6,506 nucleotides of DNA from a candidate division NPL-UPA2 bacterium (GCA_021129695.1 JAJOKU010000125.1:1-6506); one strand, 5' to 3'; shown: positions 1 through 6,205, numbered from the stretch's first letter. The notes: generated by a model not told the origin, from the sequence alone. Program-made: numbers and translations.

Positions 1-4
1 TACT

Positions 5-31
5 GTAACCCATTGATTATCAAATAGTTAC
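5..31. repeat. Imperfect 27-nt dyad at the left edge
   Basis: GTAAC (5-9) is mirrored by GTTAC (27-31). Inside it, TTGAT (13-17) and ATCAA (19-23) flank a single central T. The symmetry is centred on position 18, with mismatches only at the 3-nt joints. It could be a protein-binding operator, a recombinase half-site pair, or the end of a decayed mobile element. It has no T-tract, so it is not an intrinsic terminator. The function is unknown and the left context is cut off by the window edge. Confidence 0.4.
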
Positions 32-385
32 AAAAAGGGTGCGTAACTCGTGTAATAAAACGAACTAATAAGCTTGAAAAGGAAATTATGGAAATCTGGA
101 ATTTACAAGGAGAGGAAAAATTGCATGAAAATACAACAAAATAGAAGATGCTCTGCCCATCGCCTAACACAGCATATTACTCCGAGCATATTTCAATTTA
201 ACTTCTGAAACAGGACAATATCGTCGACAATAGCTATTAGCCGAATTAAACTATTTTATGCTCTCCGTAGTAAAAGGTTCGTGCCTAATGGCACTGCCCC
301 TGGCTGTGTTCCACCGCAAAACTGTAGTGGATATACTCAATGCAAACTGTGATGGTCAGGAAGGCATTGAGAAGAATTATCGTTT
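32..385. other. Non-coding stretch with no recognisable gene
   Basis: No convincing coding region is visible on either strand. The longest local reading frame with a start is a codon run of about 19 residues from the ATG at 88, with no conserved look. The stretch contains one copy of the hairpin repeat (292-308). It ends against the group II intron domain V, so part of it may be decayed intron sequence. A GTGCG at 39-43 matches the usual 5' end of group II introns (GUGYG), but the distance to domain V is only about 345 nt and the domain I-IV structure could not be traced, so no 5' boundary is claimed. Confidence 0.4.
292..308 (+). repeat. Hairpin repeat copy 1 (CAC-T-GCC / GGC-T-GTG)
   Basis: The 17 nt fold as CAC-T-GCC-CCT-GGC-T-GTG: two 3-bp stems separated by a T-T mismatch, with a 3-nt loop. 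Three other copies occur in the same orientation at 4000-4016, 6134-6150 and 6207-6226. The flanking sequence, GCACTGCC before and GGCTGTGTT.CACCG after, closely matches the copy at 6206-6235. This copy is therefore a longer shared repeat end and not merely a short chance hairpin. Confidence 0.6.
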
Positions 386-386
386 G

Positions 387-474
387 AAGCCGTGTAGAGC
401 GAAATGCCTACGCACGGAATTTTAGAGGGGGCTCAGGAAACGTGGCTATAAGCAGGCGCGCCTGAGCTCTACTC
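387..474 (+). ncRNA. 3' remnant of a group II intron (domains V and VI)
   Basis: Positions 387-420 align base for base with the 34-nt group II intron domain V. The catalytic AGCC sits near the 5' end. The CCGTG (390-394) and CACGG (413-417) stem is intact, the GAAA tip falls at residues 15-18 (401-404), and a CG bulge falls at residues 25-26 (411-412). The base of the lower stem and the pairs under the tip are mismatched, so the domain is probably inactive. It is followed by a domain VI-like hairpin pairing TAGAG (423-427) with CTCTA (467-471) and CTCAGG (432-437) with CCTGAG (461-466), ending in CTCTACTC as many bacterial introns do. No reverse transcriptase is present upstream, so this is a fragment or a strongly shortened intron. 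Its 5' end is not identified. Confidence 0.68.
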
Positions 475-508
475 GGCGGCATTAACAACCAAATAAGAGG
501 TTGAAAAG

Positions 509-559
509 ATGTCTACTCGACCCAATAGAAGATTTTATGGCATGGAGATAAAGAGATGA
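509..559 (+). CDS. Possible 16-residue mini-ORF ahead of the phosphoesterase
   Basis: An ATG at 509 lies 8 nt after AGAGG (496-500) and opens a 16-codon frame, MSTRPNRRFYGMEIKR. Its stop overlaps the phosphoesterase ATG as ATGA (556-559). The ribosome site and the overlap suggest translational coupling, or the stub of an upstream gene lost when the intron region decayed. The peptide has no recognisable family and the frame may be fortuitous. Confidence 0.2.
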   Translation: MSTRPNRRFYGMEIKR

Positions 560-884
560 AAGTATGTTTGGTCGCAGATCTTCATTTGTTCAAGTATAGT
601 AAAGTATAGAACATTTTCTCATTTAAGTGCTTGTCTTTCTTTGACTTGGCTGTTCTCAAAAGTGTGTGCTTTTACTCACAGTCTTGCGTTAATCAAAGTC
701 ATGAGGAGCGAAGCGACGAATTTTCTTGTCCTCTGAAATTGGGGAAAATTGGCCTGAAGATAGCTTCGTCATTTTTAAAGAGAAGATTTTACCAAAGGTG
801 AGAGAAGAAAAGCCAGATGTTATTATATTCCTTGGAGATACCTCGGATCCACTTTCAGGAATGAAGATGAATGAGAAAATGTGA
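556..884 (+). pseudogene. Broken N-terminal fragment of a metallophosphoesterase
   Basis: The ATG at 556 follows GGAGATAAAGAG and encodes MKVCLVADLHLF before running into a stop at 607. The DLH is the first metal-binding motif (DxH) of calcineurin-like phosphoesterases. A second stretch, in another frame, runs from about 732 to the TGA at 882. It encodes KPDVIIFLGDTSDP, which contains the family's second motif, GDxxD. The two halves are separated by a repeat insertion. Removing 592-731 joins them in frame as LHLF-SEIGEN, giving 62 codons. That is still only the start of such an enzyme (usually well over 200 aa), so the gene has also lost its 3' part. The natural substrate cannot be told from this fragment. 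Confidence 0.72.
592..731. mobile_element. About 140-bp MITE-like repeat inserted in the phosphoesterase
   Basis: The insert is bounded by TTGTTC (586-591) and TTGTCC (726-731), a possible 6-bp target-site duplication with one mismatch. It has no coding capacity. Its left end (AGTATAGTAAAGTATAGAA, from 594) resembles the start of the repeat block after tlyA (AGTATAGAAAGTATAAAA, from 6041). Its right part contains AGCGAAGCGA followed by ATTTTCTTG, as does 6151-6168. Inside, 650-681 folds as a hairpin: CTGT with ACAG, then AAAAG with CTTTT, around TGTGTG. The exact boundaries are inferred from where the phosphoesterase frame resumes. Confidence 0.5.
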
Positions 885-902
885 ATGAGGGAGGTGAGTA
901 GT

Positions 903-1919
903 ATGATGAATCTGCTGGGATTCTTTAAATGTGGGCGGGGGCATAGCGAGGAGGATCTTCTTTTCGTCCTTCCTGGCGCTGGCAGCGAATTTTATGCTTC
1001 TGACCTTAAAAATTTCGACCTGGTTTGTGATAAAGATGGGGAGGAGGTTGCTGCCACTCTGATAAGTATCCCTAATGGGGTTCCGAGAGGAGAAGGAAAG
1101 CCAATTAATGTAGAGTGTTCCGAGGGATCTGACATGCCCCAAGCCTTCATGATTAACCAAGTAAAGTTTGAAATTGATGAGATAGAAGCCGTGATACGAC
1201 TTTTTCCCCGACATCGACCGCCGCCACAACTACTGGAAGACACCCTCTCCAAAAGCTTTGGAATCTACTTAGTTAGCGTGGGACAGGTGCGTTGTATCAT
1301 TGAAGCAAGGCCACATAAGGAGCCGGATGGCGAGCTAGACTGGAGTAACCCTCAATGGTATTTAATAGATATGGATAAGAGCGGAGTAGTCTATGATTTC
1401 GTGGAGGTGAGCAGGCAACGGTCAGAATCGGGGAAGGTGGGAGATAAGCTGACACAAATTGATACGGGGGTCCCCCCTAACAATATCAACGCATATAGGT
1501 ATCTATATCGCCTCGAAAATTATATCCGCAAGTTTGTAACATCAAAGCTCCAGGAGAAGTATCCTGACCAAGGGAAAAACAAAAAATGGTGGAAAGCTCT
1601 TCTGCCCAAGAACGTTAGGGACGACATAGAAAAACAGATAAAAGAAGTCTCTAAAAATCCATGGTTTTCATCTAAAGGCCCGGACGATCCTATGTCCTAC
1701 ACCACTTTCGGGCAACTGCGGGAGATTATCGAAAAGAAAGAGGAAGCATTCAAAGATTCATTTAGTTCTAAAGATATGACCATTTTATTAGGTAACCTAA
1801 CAATGTTAGAGTTCCTTAGAAACAAGGTCGCTCATAACCGTCCACTCGGTTCTAAAGAGTTCAAGAAGTTAGAGCAAATCGCTGAGGCAACCGGGGGCGC
1901 TATTGGAAAGCGAGGTTAA
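903..1919 (+). CDS. Unknown protein with C-terminal HEPN-like (Swt1-type) domain
   Basis: A 338-aa protein starts at the ATG at 903. GGGAGGTGA at 889-897 lies at ideal spacing for this start, whereas the in-frame ATG at 885 has no ribosome site. The N-terminal two thirds are not recognised: they look like a soluble mixed alpha/beta domain with no signal peptide or membrane helix. The C-terminal part (about residues 195-325) is helical and charged and ends in EFLRNKVAHNRPL. Here R306 and H311 form an R-x4-H motif typical of HEPN ribonuclease-like domains, with the RN..AH spacing seen in Swt1-type and DUF4145-like HEPN proteins. HEPN proteins of this sort often act in RNA cleavage, abortive infection or toxin systems. 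The MNT-HEPN pair directly downstream suggests a defence cassette. Function is inferred from the motif and context only. Confidence 0.8.
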   Translation: MMNLLGFFKCGRGHSEEDLLFVLPGAGSEFYASDLKNFDLVCDKDGEEVAATLISIPNGVPRGEGKPINVECSEGSDMPQAFMINQVKFEIDEIEAVIRLFPRHRPPPQLLEDTLSKSFGIYLVSVGQVRCIIEARPHKEPDGELDWSNPQWYLIDMDKSGVVYDFVEVSRQRSESGKVGDKLTQIDTGVPPNNINAYRYLYRLENYIRKFVTSKLQEKYPDQGKNKKWWKALLPKNVRDDIEKQIKEVSKNPWFSSKGPDDPMSYTTFGQLREIIEKKEEAFKDSFSSKDMTILLGNLTMLEFLRNKVAHNRPLGSKEFKKLEQIAEATGGAIGKRG

Positions 1920-2021
1920 TGATGCAGGTAGGCCACTAATTTGAAATGGTGAACAGCAGGGGATATTCCTTTACAGTTTGCCAGGGAAGAAATCTCTGTA
2001 GATAGCGAGGGGTGAGAGGAA
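1920..2021. other. Spacer before the MNT-HEPN pair
   Basis: About 100 nt without an intact gene. One frame, from about 1957 to the stop at 2012-2014, reads AGDIPLQFAREEISVDSEG. This could be the tail of a lost protein but is too short to identify. No clear promoter or terminator is visible. Confidence 0.35.
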
Positions 2022-2357
2022 TTGATAAAGACACTCAACAGGAAGGAAAATAGGGCGATAATGGAGTTTAAAGATACTCTGCTTCAAAACTTTCCTGGCA
2101 GGATTAGGGCTATTAAGTTATACGGTTCCAAGGCTCGTGGTGATTACAGAGGGGAATCTGATATTGACGTTTTTGTCCTGGTTGGGGAGAGCGACAGCGA
2201 AGTAGAGGATAAGATTTGCGACATTGCTACTGAAATGCTTCTTAAACATGGTGTTCTTATTTCCCCCATGGTAGTAAGCAAGGAACATTTTGATCGGCTA
2301 ATTTATTTGCAGACTGCATTTGTTAGAAATGTTGAAACACAAGGGATAGAGATATGA
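2022..2357 (+). CDS. MNT-type nucleotidyltransferase antitoxin
   Basis: A 111-aa minimal nucleotidyltransferase of the DNA polymerase beta superfamily. The signature G35-S36 (GSKARGDY) is followed by D47-I-D49, giving the expected GS-x10-DxD nucleotide and metal site. In the best studied HEPN/MNT systems the MNT protein neutralises its HEPN partner, in some cases by attaching AMP to it. The TTG start is supported by AGGGGTGA at 2008-2015, 6 nt upstream. An internal ATG at 2061 would remove the first 13 residues but keep the catalytic motif. The stop overlaps the HEPN start as ATGA (2354-2357), the usual coupling in such pairs. No clear third acidic residue is seen where many polymerase-beta enzymes have one, as is common in this short subfamily. 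Confidence 0.88.
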   Translation: MIKTLNRKENRAIMEFKDTLLQNFPGRIRAIKLYGSKARGDYRGESDIDVFVLVGESDSEVEDKICDIATEMLLKHGVLISPMVVSKEHFDRLIYLQTAFVRNVETQGIEI

Positions 2358-2761
2358 ACGAAAACGCCTTAAAGGAAGCAGTGGCAGCGGAGCTGGAATT
2401 AGGTGACAAGGCACTGAAGGGAGCCTACGCTCTATTTAAAGATGACCTTTACGCTGATGCCATCTCAAGAGCGTATTATGCGGTCCTCCATTGCGCCAAA
2501 GCTGCCTTAGCCACAGTCAATGTCGAGGCATCAAGCCATGACGGTGCTATTGCCATGTTTGGATTACATTTCGTTAAGAAGGGGCTGATTGACCGAAGAT
2601 TTAGTAAAATATTTGGAAGGTCCAGGGCAGCTAGGGAAAAGAGCGATTATGATGCCCAGGCTGCTGTAAAGTTTACTAAAGAGGATGCTGAGAAGAGGGT
2701 GGCGGAAGCGAAGGAATTTACGGAGGGGATAAGAAAACTCTTGAAGGAGAAAGGATTTTAA
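2354..2761 (+). CDS. HEPN-domain protein, partner of the MNT (probable toxin)
   Basis: A 135-aa, all-helical HEPN protein of the PF05168 type. Visible family features are SRAYYAVLHCAKAAL (residues 38-52), a conserved H62, and RAAREKSDY (91-99). In this branch R-x3-DY takes the place of the classical R-x4-6-H ribonuclease motif, so nuclease activity is not assured. In HEPN/MNT pairs the HEPN protein is usually the toxin, acting on RNA, and the MNT controls it. The ATG overlaps the MNT stop by 4 nt, and AAGGG at about 2341-2345 can serve as ribosome site. xseA starts only 6 nt after its stop, so the toxin pair and the housekeeping genes may share transcripts. Confidence 0.87.
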   Translation: MNENALKEAVAAELELGDKALKGAYALFKDDLYADAISRAYYAVLHCAKAALATVNVEASSHDGAIAMFGLHFVKKGLIDRRFSKIFGRSRAAREKSDYDAQAAVKFTKEDAEKRVAEAKEFTEGIRKLLKEKGF

Positions 2762-2767
2762 TAGTTT

Positions 2768-3967
2768 ATGCCTAATGAAGAAGAAAGACGCGTTTATACA
2801 GTAACTGAGCTCACCCGCAGTATTAAGTCAATCTTAGAGAAAAGTTTTCCTGAGGTCTGGGTGGAGGGAGAGGTGTCCAATTTGAGGATTCCCTCCTCCG
2901 GCCATATGTATTTTACCCTTAAAGATGAGTCTGCAGAGTTACATACGGTCATGTTCAGAGGGCTGAATCAATACTTAAGGTTCAAAATGGAAGATGGCTT
3001 AATGGTAGTTGCCTTCGGGATAGTCAGTGTCTACCAGAGGAGGGGAGAATATCAGTTAGTGGTAGAGAAGTTAGAGCCCAGGGGTCTGGGAGCCTTACAG
3101 TTGGCCTTTGAGCAACTGAAGAAGAAACTTGAGGAGGAGGGACTATTTGATGAGGCCCATAAGAAGCCCGTTCCCTTTCTGCCTATTAAAATTGGAGTAG
3201 TTACCTCCTCCACGGGGGCAGCCATCAGGGACATAATCAATGTCGTTCAGCGGCGCTTCTCCAATGTGGAGATACTAGTTAATCCGGTAAGAGTGCAGGG
3301 CGAGGGAGCCGCTCAGGAGATTGCCCGAGCCATTGATGAATTGAATGAGATGGGAGAAGTGGAAGTTATGATCGTTGGTCGGGGAGGGGGAAGTCTGGAG
3401 GACCTCTGGGCCTTTAACGAAGAAGTGGTGGCCAGGGCCATCTATCGCTCCCAGATTCCGGTTATCTCAGCAGTGGGCCATGAGATAGACTATACAATCG
3501 CTGATTTCGTAGCTGATTTGAGGGCACCCACCCCATCAGCCGCCGCCGAGTTAGTAATAGTTGCTAAGGAGGAGTTGGTTAACAGAATAGAGGTTATTCA
3601 AAGTAGAATGAAATCGGGTGTCCTGAATACCCTGACCCTTCTTAAGAACAGGCTCTCATCGGCCAGGGAGAGTTATGCCTTCCGCCGACCGAAGGAGACC
3701 ATTCAGCAATACCAGCAGAGAATAGACGATTTAGCCAGGAGTTTAGCCATTACTATGGACCATCTCCTTGAGCTTAGCCGGGAGAGAGTTGCCCGAGTGG
3801 CTGGGAAATTAGAGACCCTGAGTCCGCTTGGCATCCTCAGCCGTGGCTATAGTATCTCTCTAAAACTTCCGGAGAGAGCCATAATCAGGCGGGCAGCCGC
3901 TTTAAAGGCAGGGGATGAGGTAGAGACAATGGTAAAGGAAGGAAGTTTTCTTTCCCGGGTACGGTGA
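2768..3967 (+). CDS. xseA: Exodeoxyribonuclease VII large subunit
   Basis: A 399-aa catalytic subunit of exonuclease VII, which degrades single-stranded DNA from both ends to oligonucleotides in mismatch repair and repair of DNA damage; it works in the cytoplasm with several XseB chains. Residues 7-103 form the N-terminal OB fold (VWVEGEVSNLRIPSSGHMYF). The catalytic core has VVTSSTGAAIRDI (144-156, with the conserved D155), GRGGGSLEDLWAFN (204-217), GHEIDYTIAD (237-246) and APTPSAAAE (253-261). A coiled-coil region follows, then the C-terminal SPLGILSRGYSI motif. The length is on the short side (E. coli about 456 aa) but normal for compact versions. The ATG has AAGGA about 12 nt upstream. 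A repeat copy begins at 3961 and supplies the last codon and the TGA stop. Confidence 0.97.
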   Translation: MPNEEERRVYTVTELTRSIKSILEKSFPEVWVEGEVSNLRIPSSGHMYFTLKDESAELHTVMFRGLNQYLRFKMEDGLMVVAFGIVSVYQRRGEYQLVVEKLEPRGLGALQLAFEQLKKKLEEEGLFDEAHKKPVPFLPIKIGVVTSSTGAAIRDIINVVQRRFSNVEILVNPVRVQGEGAAQEIARAIDELNEMGEVEVMIVGRGGGSLEDLWAFNEEVVARAIYRSQIPVISAVGHEIDYTIADFVADLRAPTPSAAAELVIVAKEELVNRIEVIQSRMKSGVLNTLTLLKNRLSSARESYAFRRPKETIQQYQQRIDDLARSLAITMDHLLELSRERVARVAGKLETLSPLGILSRGYSISLKLPERAIIRRAAALKAGDEVETMVKEGSFLSRVR

Positions 3968-4016
3968 AACACGGTGAAGCAGTGCCGATTCTCAGGCAAT
4001 ACTGCCTTTGGCTGTA
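3961..4016 (+). repeat. Repeat copy 2: paired alternative hairpins between xseA and xseB
   Basis: The copy opens with two direct copies of ACGGTGAA (3961-3968 and 3971-3978). Next, GCAGT (3979-3983) pairs with ACTGC (4001-4005). Inside, GCC (3984-3986) pairs with GGC (3995-3997) around an 8-nt loop, leaving a 3-nt bulge (3998-4000). A second hairpin, TAC-T-GCC-TTT-GGC-T-GTA (4000-4016), shares bases with the first, so only one can form at a time. The block after tlyA has the same layout with compensating base changes. It overlaps the xseA stop codon and ends 22 nt before the xseB start. Confidence 0.65.
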
Positions 4017-4038
4017 GAGAAGATCAAGAGGTGAAATT

Positions 4039-4329
4039 ATGGCTGAGGTGAAGTTTGAGGAGGCTTTAAAGAAATTGGAGAATATTGTTGAAGGTTTGGA
4101 GGGGGGAAATTTGTCCCTGGATGAGGCGGTGAAGAAGTACGAGGAGGGGATGAAACTGGCTAAGATTTGCACCAAGAAATTAGAAGAGGCAGAGAGAAAG
4201 GTAGAGGTCTTGGTAAAATCTGAAGGTGGGAGGAAAGAGAAAAAGCCATTTGATACCTCAAAGCTTGAGGAGGAAGCACGAGAAGGAGGGAAGGAAGAGG
4301 AGGGTGGGGACAAGCAGTCTTTGTTCTGA
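4039..4329 (+). CDS. xseB: Exodeoxyribonuclease VII small subunit
   Basis: A 96-aa helical subunit that binds XseA and is needed for assembly and activity of exonuclease VII. The family core is clear at residues 5-60: FEEALKKLENIVEGLEGG, then NLSLDEAVKKYEEGMKLAK and a KLEEAERKVEVLV tail. It is a two-helix hairpin. The C-terminal 35 residues form a charged, low-complexity extension rich in E, K and G, longer than in E. coli (80 aa) and probably disordered. GAGGTGA at 4028-4034 is a strong ribosome site. Its stop lies 19 nt before the likely ispA start. Confidence 0.95.
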   Translation: MAEVKFEEALKKLENIVEGLEGGNLSLDEAVKKYEEGMKLAKICTKKLEEAERKVEVLVKSEGGRKEKKPFDTSKLEEEAREGGKEEEGGDKQSLF

Positions 4330-4348
4330 CCATGTCCGAGGCAGACAG

Positions 4349-5242
4349 GTGGATTTTCAGGCCTATTTGGATGAGAAGAGGAAGTTAATTGATAAGGCCT
4401 TAGATGAGTATCTTCCTCAAGAGTCTGAACCCCCCGAGATAATTCATCGAGCAATGAGGTCCGCTCTCTTTCCAGGCGGGAAAAGGCTCAGGCCAATATT
4501 AGCCCTGGCGGCAGTTGAGATAGTGGGAAGTGATAGTCAGAAGGTCCTTCCTACTGCTTGTGCTCTGGAACTTATTCATACTTATTCCTTAGTTCATGAT
4601 GACCTTCCCGCCTTAGATAACGATGATGAGCGGCGAGGCAGGCCAAGTTGCCATAAGGCATTTGGGGAAGACATAGCTATTTTAGCTGGAGATGCTCTCC
4701 TCACCTTAGCTTTTGATCTGTTGAGCCGTAACGGCGAGATGGAAGGAGTGAAAAAGGAGGCGACTCTCGTAATCATAGGGGAAATTGCCCGGGCCATTGG
4801 AACTCGGGGCATGATTGGCGGACAGGTAGATGACCTTAAGTCAGCCACGGAAAGTACTAAACATGTTGAAAAGAAAGCATTCAAATTAGAGGAAGTTACT
4901 CAACAGCAGATTGAATCTATTCATCGGAGAAAAACTGCAAGGTTGATTGAAGTCTGCCTCAAAGCAGGGGCTATCTTAGGCGGAGGCAGCCAAAGAGAAA
5001 TAGAAGCTCTCTCCGGCTACGGGCAGAGTATTGGTCTTGCCTTCCAGATAGTGGATGATATTCTTGATGCTCAAGGAGGAGAAAAACGGGAAGTAACCTA
5101 TCCAGCCCTCTTTGGGTTAGAGAAATCAAAGCAGAAACTAGCTCAACTGATTAAAGAGGCCAAATCGCAGCTTTTCATCTTCGGTGAAAAGGGGAAGATT
5201 TTAGAAGAGGTAGCTGACTTTATTATGAACAGGGGAATATGA
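4349..5242 (+). CDS. ispA: Polyprenyl (farnesyl/geranylgeranyl) diphosphate synthase
   Basis: A 297-aa trans-prenyltransferase that condenses isopentenyl diphosphate with allylic diphosphates to make FPP or GGPP for quinones, carotenoids and undecaprenyl lipids. The GTG at 4349 is chosen because GAGG (4338-4341) lies 7 nt upstream and the protein then begins DFQAYLDEKRKLID, as in its relatives. The open frame back to 4226 would overlap xseB by about 100 nt. Motifs are GGKRLRP (43-49), the first aspartate motif DDLPALD (84-90), GGQVDDL, and the second aspartate motif DDILD (236-240). Tyr79, five residues before the first motif, matches farnesyl diphosphate synthases of the E. coli type. Two oddities are an extra segment after GGQVDDL and a missing segment after DDILD (9 residues before TYP, against about 21 in E. 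coli). The product chain length is uncertain. Confidence 0.92.
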   Translation: MDFQAYLDEKRKLIDKALDEYLPQESEPPEIIHRAMRSALFPGGKRLRPILALAAVEIVGSDSQKVLPTACALELIHTYSLVHDDLPALDNDDERRGRPSCHKAFGEDIAILAGDALLTLAFDLLSRNGEMEGVKKEATLVIIGEIARAIGTRGMIGGQVDDLKSATESTKHVEKKAFKLEEVTQQQIESIHRRKTARLIEVCLKAGAILGGGSQREIEALSGYGQSIGLAFQIVDDILDAQGGEKREVTYPALFGLEKSKQKLAQLIKEAKSQLFIFGEKGKILEEVADFIMNRGI

Positions 5243-6024
5243 AAGAGAGGCTGGATAAGGTCTTGGTGGAAAGGGGGCTATTTCCTACACGGGAGAGAGC
5301 CAAGAGGGAGGCCTTAGCTGGTTCGGTTCTGGTTAATGGGCTCACAGCCGATAAGCCAGGTGTGCTGGTCTCTAAGGAAACAGAAATCGAGATTAAAGAG
5401 CCAAGTTGCCCTTATGTCAGCCGAGGTGGTGTTAAATTAGAGAAGGCTCTCCGGGACTTCGGGATTGAGGTAAAGGACAAGGTGGCCGTTGACATTGGAG
5501 CATCCACGGGAGGTTTTACCGACTGCCTCCTCCAGAATGGGGCCAGGAAGGTCTATACTGTTGATGTTGGCTATGGCCAGCTTGCCTGGAAGCTTCGCCG
5601 TGATGAGAGGGTAGTGAATTTAGAGAAGAAAAATGCTCGTTATCTGAGCAGGGAGGATTTGGGAGAAAGACCTGAGTTAGCCACTATTGATGTCTCCTTC
5701 ATCTCCTTAGATAAGATTATCCCCGTCGTCAGCTCTTTACTGAATGGGAAAGGAGAAATTGTTGCTCTCATCAAACCTCAGTTTGAGGTGGGGAGGGATA
5801 AGGTAGGTAAGGGAGGAGTGGTCAGAAAAGAAGAATTTCAAAAGGAAGCCATCTTTAAAGTAGTGCGCCTGGCGGAGAGATTGAACTTAAAGGTAGGTGG
5901 GATTACTGCCTCTCCCTTGAGGGGACCGGCTGGGAACAGAGAATTCTTCATTCATCTGAGCAAAGATAAGCAGGGCATGAAGATAGAGGAGGCAAAAGAC
6001 CTCATAGAGAGGACCATAAAATAG
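5239..6024 (+). CDS. tlyA: TlyA-family 16S/23S rRNA (cytidine-2'-O)-methyltransferase
   Basis: A 261-aa protein with an N-terminal S4 RNA-binding domain (RLDKVLVERGLFPTRERAKR, about residues 4-23, up to about 60). A Rossmann FtsJ-type methyltransferase domain follows, with the SAM-binding DIGASTGGFTDCLL (85-98). K66, D151, K179 and E235 occupy the places of the proposed K-D-K-E catalytic tetrad of mycobacterial TlyA (K69, D154, K182, E238), all offset by three. TlyA enzymes add 2'-O-methyl groups to cytidines of 16S and/or 23S rRNA and can affect capreomycin sensitivity. Haemolysin annotations for this family are historical. The start overlaps the ispA stop as ATGA (5239-5242), with AGGGG just upstream. 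In Firmicutes dxs often sits between ispA and tlyA; it is absent here. Confidence 0.95.
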   Translation: MKERLDKVLVERGLFPTRERAKREALAGSVLVNGLTADKPGVLVSKETEIEIKEPSCPYVSRGGVKLEKALRDFGIEVKDKVAVDIGASTGGFTDCLLQNGARKVYTVDVGYGQLAWKLRRDERVVNLEKKNARYLSREDLGERPELATIDVSFISLDKIIPVVSSLLNGKGEIVALIKPQFEVGRDKVGKGGVVRKEEFQKEAIFKVVRLAERLNLKVGGITASPLRGPAGNREFFIHLSKDKQGMKIEEAKDLIERTIK

Positions 6025-6092
6025 TTATGGAGTTGCTTGCAGTATAGAAAGTATAAAATACTTTCCTAACTACTGAAAATCGCATTGAAGTT

Positions 6093-6150
6093 ACGGTGAA
6101 GCACCGCAAAGCAGTGCTACCTACGGCTAGCAGTACTGCCTTCGGCTGTA
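6093..6150 (+). repeat. Repeat copy 3: paired alternative hairpins
   Basis: ACGGTGAA (6093-6100) is followed by GCAGT (6111-6115) pairing with ACTGC (6135-6139). Inside, GCTA (6116-6119) pairs with TAGC (6128-6131) around an 8-nt loop, with a 3-nt bulge at 6132-6134. The overlapping second hairpin TAC-T-GCC-TTC-GGC-T-GTA is at 6134-6150. Loop and bulge lengths equal those at 3961-4016, while the inner stem sequence differs and stays paired. Confidence 0.65.
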
Positions 6151-6205
6151 TCGCGAAGCGATTTTCTTGAGTTTGTTGAGTTACTTGAGTTAACTCTACC
6201 GCGAA

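Noticed and set aside
88..144. Small ORF beginning at the ATG at 88
   Set aside because: About 18 codons with no conserved features, in a region with no other coding signal.
885..902. ATG at 885 as start of the HEPN-like gene
   Set aside because: There is no ribosome site before it, while GGGAGGTGA at 889-897 clearly serves the ATG at 903.
855..1252. Minus-strand open frames opposite the HEPN-like gene
   Set aside because: They lie antisense to a better supported gene, show no motifs, and lack ribosome sites.
4226..4348. N-terminal extension of the ispA frame back to an ATG at 4226
   Set aside because: It would overlap xseB by about 100 nt and its residues do not resemble the family; the GTG at 4349 has a good ribosome site and the normal protein start.
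3885..4884. Minus-strand open frames opposite xseB and ispA
   Set aside because: Low-complexity Ser/Pro/Phe-rich translations are shadows of the purine-rich coding strand of xseB and ispA.
6047..6065. Intrinsic terminator after tlyA
   Set aside because: The stem is AT-rich and no T-tract follows it; it fits better as part of the repeat block.
6166..6197. CRISPR-like array from the TTGAGTT repeats
   Set aside because: The units are only 7 nt and 9-10 nt apart, with no spacers of usual length and no cas genes.
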